From the NCBI RefSeq assembly GCF_022201045.2, contig NC_068564.1:31773001-31837000 (forward strand): a stretch of 64,000 nt of DNA. The letters are read 5' to 3'. A program made the translations under genes and the position numbers. Shown piece by piece: positions 50,662 to 61,900 of this stretch (position 1 is the first letter of the stretch; each line of letters begins with the position of its first letter). The DNA comes from Citrus sinensis (taxonomy: Eukaryota > Streptophyta > Magnoliopsida > Sapindales > Rutaceae). The notes under the pieces were generated by a model. It searched no databases, was not told the DNA's origin, and saw only the letters and a program-made list of their open reading frames with translations.

Positions 50662-51717
50662 ATGGCCCGAATCCTCACAAAGACTCAATCCCTGCTAAGC
50701 CACTCCCTCAAATCATCCCAACCGTTAATTCCCCTCTCGATCAATCGCTACCGTTCATTCAAACCCGAACTAGTTGAAATCAACCTCGACTCCTCCTCCG
50801 CCACGTCGGACAGTGGAACGGAGGCGATCGAAAAGAAGCTGGAGGACACGATCCACCGTCTCATCGTCCAGAATTCCTCCCCTGATTGGCTCCCCTTCAT
50901 CCCTGGCTCCTCCTTCTGGGTTCCACCGACAAGTCAGGCGGCACAGCAGTCGCACACCGTTGCCAATTTGGTTACCAAGCTGGCTAACCACTTGACCGAA
51001 GAGGAGTCGCTCTCGTTTGTAACGCCTCGGGGCTGGCCTTGCTCCTCGTTTTTGATCCAAGGTAAATGTATCCCTCACATTTTGAATCATTTTTATTTGG
51101 ATATTAAACAATTTTATTTAAAATGCGACCAAATTTGTTAAAAATAAAAAATAAAAAAATTAGGGTATGTTTGTTATTAAGGTGAAGTGGGTTTAATTGA
51201 CTGTTACTTAAGAATAAAATCACTAGGTATCATGTATCAGTTGTGGCGATAACCAACCGTCTTTTGCCATCAAACAGTGGCATTTTGGTCTAGTAGATGG
51301 CCCGTCTATGAAGTATTCTAGTTATTGGGGTTGACGAGGGTCTTGAGTTTGTTTGATGGTATTAAGTAATTTGTTCATGGTGCTGGGATTTGCTAGCATC
51401 ACGTGGAATTATTAGAAAATCCTGAATGAATGCGTATGTTATGTATTAGCTGATGTCATAAAACAAACTCAGGTTCAAAGACAAGTACATCTTGACATAT
51501 GAATGTTACAGAAGAGCTTACTCTGCAATCGCTTGGCTTGTTATAACAGCGTGTGTTTAATAATTTTTTCGGTTTATACATATGAAGACTATTTTTGATC
51601 CTTTGTTTTTCACCTGCAGATGCTAAAGAGGACGAGGCAGAGGTAGCAGAAGAGGAGGGGGACGATGTGCAGGTGAAAGTGTTGTTGGTTCCATTGACTG
51701 ACAACAAGTCGACATGA
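50662..51717 (+). CDS. Unnamed plant-conserved small protein, probably mitochondrial
   Basis: Two exons, 50662-51061 and 51620-51717 (donor G|gtaaat, acceptor ctgcag), giving 165 residues. The first 30-35 residues (MARILTKTQSLLSHSLKSSQ onward) are Arg/Ser/Leu-rich and free of acids, ending in NRYRSF, which looks like a cleavable mitochondrial presequence. The body has the well-structured block DWLPFIPGSSFWVPP and a region LVTKLANHLTEEESLSF, then RGWPCSSFLIQ. The last 30 residues are acidic (EDEAEVAEEEGDD). I recognise the sequence type as conserved in land plants but cannot give a function. A spliced 3' UTR is suggested by TTCTGTC|gtacgt near 51767 and tatatgcag near 52185. Confidence 0.85.
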
Positions 51718-52399
51718 GGATGATGAAGGATGAGTTGCATATCTCATGACAGAGTCATCTTCTGTCGTACGTATTGTTCTTTTATTTTAACTGTTATTGT
51801 CCAGTTTTGCATCATGCACTTGATCTTGAATTTTGTTCGAAAGCTCTAGTAGTTGGGGCCCAATTTTTTTGCTTAAGTTTATGCTGTTAATTTTTCCCTA
51901 GGTAGTGGCTGAGCTTTGTTTCATCAAGAAAGATGCATAATTGTTTCTTGGTCTAATTTTCTAGACTTGTGTGTTCCTTTGTGATTTCAAGTGTTAATTA
52001 TCATTACTATCTTGTTATAGATGCATTTTCAAAATCATGGATCTGATTGTTATAATGTCAAGTATAGTTTATGGGTGAATGTATTCTGAAATTTGTTGCA
52101 TTTCATATATGATTTCTCCTGTGACTTGCTTGTTGCTTAGTAGAATGATTTGTGAATTTCATTAAGTTTTTTGTTTTATATGCAGGCTTGTGCACCTTTC
52201 TAGATGTCCGGAGATTTAAGGACAAGAAAAGATTTAGCAAAAGGAATGCAAGAAACTCAATGCAATTTTGTACATTTGCAATTATGGATGCTTGGGGTGG
52301 CAAATATGTTATGCTCTGCTTATTTTTATCCCTTCCACATAATTAGTTTTAATACCTATTGTTTTGTTGTTCATTTTTGGTTGCTGATATAATAGTTGT

Positions 52400-53230
52400 A
52401 ATTACTGATCTATGATTTGATTTCGAATGATTAGGGAATAGATGCTCAAATAATTCAGAAGCTTTTGAACATTTATGCGGCATTTGTACATTCTATCTAT
52501 ATCTTATTGTATGACTGCTAGAAAGCTTGCTGGAATTATCTTGTTTGTACATTTTACATCTACAACTCGTTCCCGTGTGATAGCAGTAGTGCAGGTTGAG
52601 ACTGTAGTTAAAGCTGGATTTCGGTGTTAGAATGTTAGGGAGGAACTAATTGTTTAAAAAATTTATTAATCCCAATTTTTTTTATATTTAGTTTTGGTGG
52701 ATCTAGATTCCTTACAGAATTAGGTCTTTCACATTCTTTATGTACAAGTAGATGCACAGATGCTATCATAACGAGCAATGATAAACAGAACGTCTGTGTT
52801 TTGCTTATAGACTAATTATCTCAAAACGATCAAAGTGAAGGTATGATCTCCTGGAGGTGGCCGATTCTTTTCCTGATCTTCTGTAATTTTGTTCAAGTAA
52901 ACTTTTGTAGATTGATGCAAAGTTGTCATGAAGGTTGTTGTAAAGGGATTTTTTATTGATTCTCAGTTACTCCGTTGAATGTCGATGGCCCTTAAATTAG
53001 GTTACACGGTGGCTTGCGTGTCATATTCGCCTTGACCTTGTCAGGCGATTGTTTATGTTTCCTTAGATTGCATGCGTTGGCAAGCTTCATTCATTCTCCA
53101 GCTCTTCCTTCGGAGAGGTGCACGTTGGCAGTTGTATCCCAACCTCTCTGTGTAAGGGGTACTCTCCGTGCTTGACAAAGAGTTTCGCAAACTGTCACAA
53201 TTTTATTTTATTTTTTAAGCCAAGGAATTT
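52400..53230. other. Intergenic, no gene seen
   Basis: Downstream of the 165-residue protein gene. Mostly unique AT-rich DNA with no recognised coding region; a short patch at 53090-53170 is GC-richer. Confidence 0.45.
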
Positions 53231-53232
53231 CA

Positions 53233-53352
53233 TTAGAACAGCTGACAAGATACAATTGATTCTGAAGGGAACTCCTCCAACACTTTCAACAAAACTGAAG
53301 GCATCTGAAAATTAGAAGAATATTCAGCTAAAGCGTGAGCAGCACTAGTCTG
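53233..53352 (-). pseudogene. Tail of a LINE ORF2 RNase H domain
   Basis: Read on the minus strand from 53352, this gives 39 residues then a stop, starting QTSAAHALAEYSSNF and ending ESIVSCQLF. The motif AAHALA followed by an aromatic/Ser stretch and then LEEFPS is the usual C-terminal end of the RNase H domain in plant L1-type LINEs. The upstream frame is broken by a stop at 53353-53355. A second copy of the start of this block flanks the hAT element at 53420-54118. The fragment is dead and 5'-truncated. Confidence 0.6.
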
Positions 53353-53419
53353 TCATCACTCTGACTGATTTATTTTTCGGGACTCCTCCAACGCATATTC
53401 AGCTTAGTGTGGGCAGCAC

Positions 53420-54118
53420 TAGGGATGGCAAAATTCTTCACGGGTTTGGGGTCCCATGGAGCCCCATCCAAAATGGAGAAAATTTTAAATAATTTTTGGT
53501 GAATGGGGTGGGGAGTGAGAGAAAAATAATCCTTAAATTCTTAATGGGGTGGGGTTTGGTTTTGCACTCCCCACCTCACCCCCACCCCAATCCCCATTAT
53601 ATATAAATATATTTTTAATTCTTATTTAATAAATTTTATTTTATGAATTATAATGTCAATGTCAATTAATATTTTTTTAATTTTTATGCAATATAAACAT
53701 GATATAAATGAAAGAAAACCCTATAATATTTTTCAACTATGAAACATTGTTATATTTTCTTTTCTCTTTTAAAGTGCTACGCTCTTTAAATATTTTTTAT
53801 TTTTAATATCATTTTAAAATATTGTTTCAAACTTTTAGATATTTTTTAAAAATAATTTAAATACTTTATAATATGGTGATGATTTTATTTTAAGTCTCTA
53901 ATTTTTAATTTACTGAAATCATGTATTTATACATAATATAAAATAGATAAATGGAGAATGGGGTGGGGATGGGGAAAGCATTCCCCACATGGGGATTCCC
54001 CATCCCCACCCCACTAAATTTATTGGGGAATGGGGTGGGGAATGAAGGCAAAAATTTCTAATAGGGTGGGGAATGGGGTAGGCCTCCCCACCCCCATCCC
54101 ACCCCATTGCCATCCCTA
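53420..54118. mobile_element. hAT-type MITE, young copy
   Basis: Perfect 12-base terminal inverted repeats TAGGGATGGCAA and TTGCCATCCCTA, flanked by a perfect 8-bp duplication GGCAGCAC (53412-53419 and 54119-54126). It is 699 bases long with GGGGTGGGG/CCCCACCCC-rich subterminal regions and an AT-rich core; no transposase frame is visible. It belongs to the same family as 38868-39497 but has kept its TIRs and duplication intact, so it is younger. Confidence 0.93.
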
Positions 54119-54162
54119 GGCAGCACTGGTTTGTCGTCGCTCTAACTGACTTATTTTTTGGG

Positions 54163-54520
54163 ATTTGATGGTGGAATCTTGTAACTTAATTTATCTTGGA
54201 TTTTTTTCTAAACGGAAATCAGAATTGTTTGAAATCAGAATAAGGATTTAAAATCAGAATCGTTTGAAATCAGAATAAGTTATTTATTTACTAGGAATTG
54301 AATTTAAAATGGACTTTATTTCTATTGACGTGTTTATTTATTTTTTTAAAATTTGATGGTGGAATCGTGTAATTTAATTTACCTTGAATTTTTTTATATT
54401 TACTAAACGGAAATCAAAATTATTTGCAATCAGAATAAAGATTTATTTATTTGAGTCGTAAGAATCGAAATTAGAATGGACTTTATTCTCATTAATGTGT
54501 TTACTTTATTTTACAATCAA
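54163..54520. repeat. 188-bp tandem duplication
   Basis: The segment starting ATTTGATGGTGGAATC at 54163 is repeated from 54351, about 188 bases later, with scattered changes. Shared words in order include TGTAA(C/T)TTAATTTA, AAACGGAAATCA, AATGGACTTTATT and GTGTTTA. Confidence 0.75.
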
Positions 54521-55270
54521 AATCGAAATGATTAGATTATTACAAATTATTAAAAAAATTCTTAATTAACAGTTATCATAATTATTATTTTGAATTTTAA
54601 TTATTGTGATTATTATTATTATTATTCAAAAATTATTATTATTATTATTATTATTATTAATTGTAATTAATTAATTAATTACAATACTTTTATCATAATA
54701 GCAATAGTAATAATAATAATTCATTAAAAAAAATTGTCAAAATTGGAATCATCATCATTAACATAACAACAGCAACAACAAATCGTCGTCTTCGACTTCA
54801 TCATCATCATTAAATCAGAACCGTGACCATCGGAGACGAAATGAATGTGAATCCGAGATGGATTAAACGGAGACAAAACCAAGGTAAGATGAAATCAAGA
54901 CAACCCAGACCGAGACGAAACTGGCAACCAACTGTGCTTCACAGCTGATGGACCAAGAATGACAAAAACGATGGTTGATTTGACAGCCACGATGAGGTTT
55001 GGCTGTGATGGCATTCGGTTGGATGAAGCTTCAATGCAAAGAATTTAGGCTTAAAGATTGGTCCTTTATATATATATATATTTTTTTTTTTTTTGTTTAA
55101 AGTGAATTTTGAGAATATTATAATGTTAATCGTGGTATATTTGGAATTCTCTACAATGGGAGATTGAAATCAATCTCCCATTCTCCATTTCCAAAGTCGA
55201 TTTCGATTTCCACTTTTATTTTGTGAAGTAAATTGATTCTGATTCCTCAATTTAAGAAATAAACACACCA
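54495..55270. mobile_element. Possible non-autonomous element with GTGTTTA ends
   Basis: TGTGTTTACTTTATTTTAC at 54496-54514 is the approximate inverse of AAGAAATAAACACACC at 55255-55270, and further subterminal words (AATCAGAATC, GGAAATCGAAATC) are also inverted. The interior carries an ATT microsatellite (54608-54660) and a GC-richer, gene-like patch (54770-55050). No clear target duplication was found, so the borders are approximate. Confidence 0.4.
54608..54660. repeat. (ATT)n microsatellite
   Basis: Two runs of TTA/ATT triplets separated by CAAAAA, followed by ATTAATTAATTA words. Confidence 0.9.
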
Positions 55271-55441
55271 GTGTACCAATTAATCACCAGAGAAATGATG
55301 AATAGCTATCAGAAATACATGAAAAATTAAAAATAAAAAGAAACAGAAAAAGGAATGAACAAGTGGATCAACCACTTAATGGGCTGCGGGCCGAGCTTTT
55401 TTATTCAGCTGGGCTAGACCGCCGACAACAATGAAGATGTT

Positions 55442-55460
55442 CCACGTCATGCATACGTGG
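55442..55460 (+). promoter_or_regulatory. Candidate UPRE / bZIP site (CCACGTCA...ACGTGG)
   Basis: The sequence CCACGTCATGCATACGTGG lies about 210 bases upstream of the start codon of the membrane protein gene at 55667. The left half is the exact inverse of TGACGTGG, the core bound by plant bZIP60/bZIP28 in unfolded-protein-response promoters. The right half is a second ACGT-core site in opposite orientation, making a near-palindrome. Confidence 0.45.
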
Positions 55461-55666
55461 CATTAAGCTATTGGGACAGTGACAAAAGTGGTACGTATTA
55501 TTTAAAAAAAAAAATTGTTGCTCCAAAATTACAGATAAATTATATCTGTCTAAAAACTAAAAAGAAAAACAATTGCTCGCAAAATCGAAATTATTCAGAT
55601 GGAAAATAAAGAGCAATAAATAAATAGATTTGAAGAGTTGATCTGTCCTGAAACAAACAAATCCCA

Positions 55667-58600
55667 ATGGCCGTAGAAACTGAAACGCCGTCGTCCGCGG
55701 GGCCGGCGTCGTCTTCGTCGTCGTCAACAACCTCACATCAACAATCCTCCACTACGTCGTCAACAACCTCACATCAGCCATCCTCTACTACATCTCCGCC
55801 TGAGCCCAGTCTCAAGCAACCCCAGGTTTTACGAATTTTCTGTTAATTTTCATAATTGTATTACCTTTTTTTCTATTTTGATTACGTTATTATAAGCCAA
55901 CTGGAGATCGCGTTGTCTGTTTTATCTTCTATTTAATGTAATCATGGTTGAATATATGTGAAATTTTGATTTAGAAATTAATCAATTGCTTAATGGTATT
56001 AGTACTACTTAGAGGTAGTTTAAGAGATGAGTTTTGTGTAATGTCAGGTTCCAGCATCCTCAGGTTTCCCGGCTTTCGGGAATGGTGAAGGTGGGATGTT
56101 GCCTGTGATGTACCCCGTGGCATTACCTGGGTTATATCACTTGGAGAATCAACAACAGTCGAATAATCGAGGGGCTGGCATTTATGCTGTGCCAGTTCAC
56201 CCGTATTCAGGAATTCCATCAAACACTCTTATCCCTCTTACCTACAATGTACCGACGTAAGCAAATCTTTTTCTCTCCAGTGGAATCTCAATCTAGGTAG
56301 CTTTGGTGTGTTACTAGTAGTTTTGAGTGTTTGAAGTTCATCAAGAGCTCGTAATCTCCTATTCACAGATCCATGCATTGCATTGTTTATACGAGGAAGG
56401 GTGTTTGCTTTCCTGTTTGGCTTGTTTAAACTAATCGTGCATAATTTTTATTTCTATCTAAATTAAATTTGTCATGAACAGTAACGTTATGTGCATTATG
56501 TGCCGAAAGAAACTAAAGAAATCCAATACGACAAGATAAGAGGATTTGAAAATTGTTAACAATTTCTAGATTATCAACCATTTTTCATAGACTTCTGACT
56601 ATTTGAACCTTGGAAAAGAATAATTGCAATCTGGCTGTGAGTGTATGAATTCAAGAGTGTTAATTTCATTCAAGCCAAAGGTATCCCAAGACAATAATTG
56701 TGAAGGCAATGATGTTGAATTGAATATAATTAGATACAGCTTTTTGCTTTCAAGCACATACATATTGAATCTTTAAAACATACGTAACACATTACCTATT
56801 GCTTATTTCTTAACGCACAGGACTCTGAACTGAATATGTTAGGAAATGATAACTGTAGTTCCATATACCACTTCTTCGTAGAAGTCATTTTTCAAGCTTG
56901 GAAATTACATACTTTTCATGTGAAAATGAATAGACTTGAGTGTTATGGCACTGAGTTGGCACATAATTTATGCTTAAATCTGTTTGTAAGCACTACTTAT
57001 GATGACTGATGACATCAACAACAACGTGATGATGACAATTCTATTGACACAGATTTCACTCATACACTGAATACACAACAGATTGCCGCTTGTTATTTTT
57101 TCTAACACTACTTGTGGTCATTGACAGTACTAGACCAACCACTCAGGCTGGGCCTGCAGGTTCAGAGCATGGACAAGCTGGTCAGGAACAGCAACAGGCT
57201 GCACGTCAAAGACAAGTTGTTGTAAGAAGATTTCAGATTGCATTTCACCTCGATTTGATGCTCATACTAAAGCTGGCAGCTGTAATATTTGTGTTCAACC
57301 AAGACGGATCAAGACTAAGGCTTTCTGCCCTCGTGTTGCTTGCTTCACTTATATACTTGTAAATGTCTAGGCTTCAAATCCTTGTTTCATCATTACTATT
57401 ATTTGGGGATTCTTTTCTCTGCATAATTTTTAGCACTTTTTTTTTTCAAAAATACATCAAAAGTAAAATTAATGTCTTCTTCCCTGTCTTTGTATTTTTA
57501 TTTTTATTTAGATCGTTTTGGTTATCTGGATACTGTATTAATATAAGAAGCAAAGCTCTGACTTAGTCTCTTCCATATTTCGTAACTGAGATAGTTTCTA
57601 CCCGGCTGATAGCTAAGGTTTTCTAATATCATATGACCTGTTTACCCTCGATGCTAGTTAATAAGAAGCTAGCCTTGAAAGGGTAATAGAGAAGAAGAAA
57701 TTTACGCTTCTGCAATTTTCAAATATGGATCACAACAATGCTTTCATCTTTTCTTTTTACTGGAGAAACTATTGTTTACTATTTGTAATACTTCTCTGAG
57801 ATTATTTTTCTCTTGGTTGATTTGATGCATTTTTAAGTCATATGATTTTTCGGTTTTCTTTTTGAAATTTTTGTTTCAATTCTTTACACATTTTATCTAT
57901 GTTAATATGAGTGCTCGTAAAGATCTGAGTTGAAACTGAACTTTTTTACCATGGCTGTTGTAGATATCAGACCGGAGCTCTCACACCGTTACTTAGGTGG
58001 CTTTCACAAAGCATGCAGAGGGCAGCACAACCACCCAGGCCTGCTGTCAGAGCTGAAAATGTTCCTGCTGCCGCAAGGCAGGGGAATGATGTAGCGGGTA
58101 ACTCCTATTTCCTGTGTATCCATTTAACATATTTGTGGTCTCCAGATTGATATTGGATTGTTCTAAAGACAATCATTAGATAATTCAGAGTTCGAATAAA
58201 CCTGTCCAATCCTAGATTGATTCTCAACTTGGTTATGATTGGAAGCTACCGGTTTAATTCATATTTTTATTGTTAAATCTTAGACTTCAACTTCTATTAA
58301 TTGAACGGATCATGCAGCATAGGTAATACAATAGCATATGTTATTCTTTACCCTGAACAGCATCACTTACAAGTCATACCTCCACTCATCTTTTTGTTAG
58401 TGAGAAATGATTAATGTGCAAAAATGTCAACTCAATTTGGATGCTCAACCAAATTTCATTCATTAATTGCTTTTGCTGCTATAATAACTCACTGCAGAGG
58501 GCCAAGCTGGAGCTGAGAATGAGAATCAGCTGCCAAATGATGGTAATCAAGCAGCTGGAAATGAGAATGTGGTGGACCCTGGAGCCAACGGCGGTAATCA

Positions 58601-58685
58601 ATGGTGGGGAATCGTGAAGGAGATCCAGATGATCGTCTTTGGCTTCATAACTTCTCTGCTTCCAGGTTTTCACAACATAGATTAG
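55667..58685 (+). CDS. Plant membrane protein with HERP-like architecture, no ubiquitin-like domain
   Basis: Five exons: 55667-55825, 56048-56256, 57128-57358, 57964-58097 and 58498-58685, giving 306 residues with phases consistent. The N terminus (1-53) is Ser/Thr-rich low complexity, followed by a Pro/Gly/Tyr-rich segment (54-122) and a Gln-rich stretch (139-152). Two adjacent hydrophobic segments lie at about 164-179 (LDLMLILKLAAVIFVF) and 188-201, joined by NQDGSRLR, then YQTGALTPLLRWLSQ. An Asn/Glu-rich linker leads to a C terminus with WWGIVKEIQMIVFGFI and SLLPG (about 297-301). The paired hydrophobic hairpin and the SLLP tail recall the membrane and C-terminal parts of animal HERPUD proteins of ER-associated degradation, but the N-terminal ubiquitin-like domain is absent. 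The family name is not certain; the gene structure is. Confidence 0.85.
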
Positions 58686-58974
58686 TGCGCATGCTGTATC
58701 AATCCAGAAGTTCGGATAATTGATCTGTCTTTTATATTTTCCTTTCGAAATAAATGTAAAAAGGTACCCAAGCATTAGATTTTATAGGTTTAACTTAATC
58801 ATATTGTATGCATGGTGTCAAATATTGCACCATTTTGGATAGAGTGGGTTGGTCGTGATATTTGGATAAATATCGTGTACGTTTTTGCTTTAGAAGCTTA
58901 ATTGAAGGATTTATTTATCTATTGCTCCTTTTTCTTCCTTCTTTTGTGTTTCATTTTCAATTAAACTATTTAAT

Positions 58975-61900
58975 ATTGCATACGTCATCTGTATTGTTGA
59001 ATTCCACATAAATTTATTGAGAGTAAGAGATCCTTTGTTTTTTTAACAGGATAAAAAATTATTTCAATTATTCATACATTTTTACGTGTTTGTTTTCTCT
59101 TTACCGGAAAATAAGTTATTTGCATATTGGGATAAAATTAAGAAAAAAAAAAGAAAGTTGAAAATCACGCTTAAGTATGAATTCATACTATATATATGTG
59201 TGTGAGTGCGCGTGCGTGTGTATCTTGAGTTTTATATAGGAACATGATCTCTCGGCCTACCATTAGGCTTATTCAAAATTTGGTCTAATAATTTAAAATT
59301 TTTGTACGTTATATGCAATACATTTTATTTGAAATATTCACTTTTTTTATAATACTGATTTATGTAGATAAAGAGACCAATTATAAAACTAAAGCTAGAA
59401 AATTGAAAGACTGCGAGTTAAGCCAAAATAATATTAAAGGTAGTTCATCTGTCTTGAAATACTCTTTCTTTCTCTTTTTTTTTTTTTTAAAAAAAAAAAC
59501 TTGTACTTGGCAAAAATTTAAAAAAAAAACGATTAACTTTTCTTTTCTATTTTGCTTTTTCAAAAAAATGACCATTGTAAAATTATCACTCTAAACATGA
59601 CAAACCATTTTTTTTTTCACGATATTACACCCAATATTTTAGATTTTAAATACAGAAGACACAGATGATGCATCGTTTGTCAGTTAATAGTAAAATGACA
59701 TATCATTACCTTGATTATAGTTCAGCCGACATGTAATTCCCGCTATTTCTATAAACAAAAAGCATAGACAGTTTGCAGTCGGTGCATACTACTAACGACT
59801 TTATTTGGATTTTGAGGAGAAACAACGGGTCATTTTGTTTTATAAGGACCCAAAGGATGGTGCATCTACTTATTTCACTTGATGACAGATCATTTGTAGT
59901 GCTGAATTCCACATGAATTTAACGAGAGTAAGGGGCTGTTTGTTTTTTTTTTTTTCACTTAATTACTTAATTGACTTAATTTTAATTATTTAAGTCATTA
60001 AGTTTGTTTGTTTATTCACCTTAATAAAAATCTTTAGTCATTAAGTTATAAAACCAGTTCGTTTGGCTTTTTGCTTAGGCTAAAAAGTTTGAATGATATC
60101 ATTAAAATATATTCTTCAATCTAATTAATTGATTTTGATCCTTACCTAAATAAAATTTAATAATTAGTAGTATTACCAATCTCTAAAATTTGTGATAATA
60201 TAGTGGTAGACTATTATTATTTATCCTTCTCTTTTCTTCAAATTAGTATTTTTTATCTTCGTAATTTTTTATGAATATTTTTCTTACAAAACGTCATGGA
60301 TTATAATAAAATTGATTAACATACATTAATTTAAAATATAAAGAGCTATATTCAATTGAACATGATTTATAATATGATAATATATTATATTATTTAAGTT
60401 CTTCAATATATTTATTATTTGTTCAACATTTATAGCTTGTAAGGGGGTAAATGTAAAAATACTAGTTTTTAGATTTTTTAAGTTAAAAAAAAAACAACTC
60501 AATATTTATTTTTAGCAATTCAAGAAAAACAAACATATTATTTAGATTCAAATACTTAGTTTTTTTAGAATTCAGACTAAATTTAGATCTATTTAGATTT
60601 TAGATTAAAAAAAAAAGGCCACATAAGAGATTGTTTGTTTTTTAAAAATTAAATAGGATAAAAATCTATGTCAATGATTCCTATATTTTTACATGTTTGT
60701 TTTCTCTTGCACTGAAAAATAAATTATTTATATATTTGGGTAGAACTAGGAGGAAAAAAGTTTTAATTTGAAAAGTATGGTTAAGCATATATATATATAT
60801 ATATTTGTGCTTGTGTACTTTGAGTTTGATGTAGGGAAATGATCTCTCAGCCTATTACTAGGCTCATTCAAATTTTGGTCCACTAATATAAAAATTTTAC
60901 CGGTTATATGTCATACATTTTATTTGAAGTATTTAATTTTTTCATAAAATTAATTTATGTCGATAAAGAGACCATTTATAAAAATAAAGCTAAAAATTGA
61001 AAGACCACAAGTTAAGCCAAATAATATCAAAGATAGGCCATCTATCCTAAAATGCTCTCTCTTTCTTTCTTTTTTTGTTTAAAAAAATCTTGTAGTTGGC
61101 CAAAAAAAATATACCATTAACTTTTTGTTTCTGTTTATCTTTTTTCTTTTTTCTTTTTTTTTTTAAAAAAAGACCATTGTAAAGTTTCACTTTAAACGTG
61201 ACAAGCCGTCTTTTTTTTTATGATAGCACACCCTATATTTTAGATTTTTAGATTTTTGCACGCAGGACACAAATGCCACATTGTTTGTTGGTAAATTATA
61301 ACATGACATGTTCCGCGTGTTATTATAGTGAAGTCAACATGACGTCCACGTTATTCCTATAAATGACAAGTGTAAATAGTATGCACCGGCACATACTATT
61401 AATGACTCATCGTTTGTGTTTTTAGAAAAAACATGTCATTTCAATAAGAAGCATACAACCGACAAGACGTCTTCTCCTTTCACTTGACGACAACAACTCA
61501 TCTACATTGCTATTTTCTACATAAATTTAATGAGAATAAGAGATTGTTTGTTTTTTGATAGGATAAAAAATATCTCAATTTTCCCTACATTTTTACATGT
61601 TTGTTTTCTACGACATCAAAAAATAAGTTATTTGTATATTTAGGTAAACCTAAGGAAAAAAAATTAATTTGAAAATCATGCTCAAGGATGAATTCATGCT
61701 TCGTTGATGTATGTGGATAAAGAGACCATTTATAAAACTAAAGTTATAAGATCGAAAGACAACCAGCTAAGCCAAGATAATATCAAAAGTAGCTCATCTA
61801 TCTCTAAATACTCTTTCTTTCTTTATTTCTTTTTTTTTTTAAATTGCACTTAACTAAAAGTTTTTTTTTAAAAATACCATTAACTTTTCTTTCTATTTTT

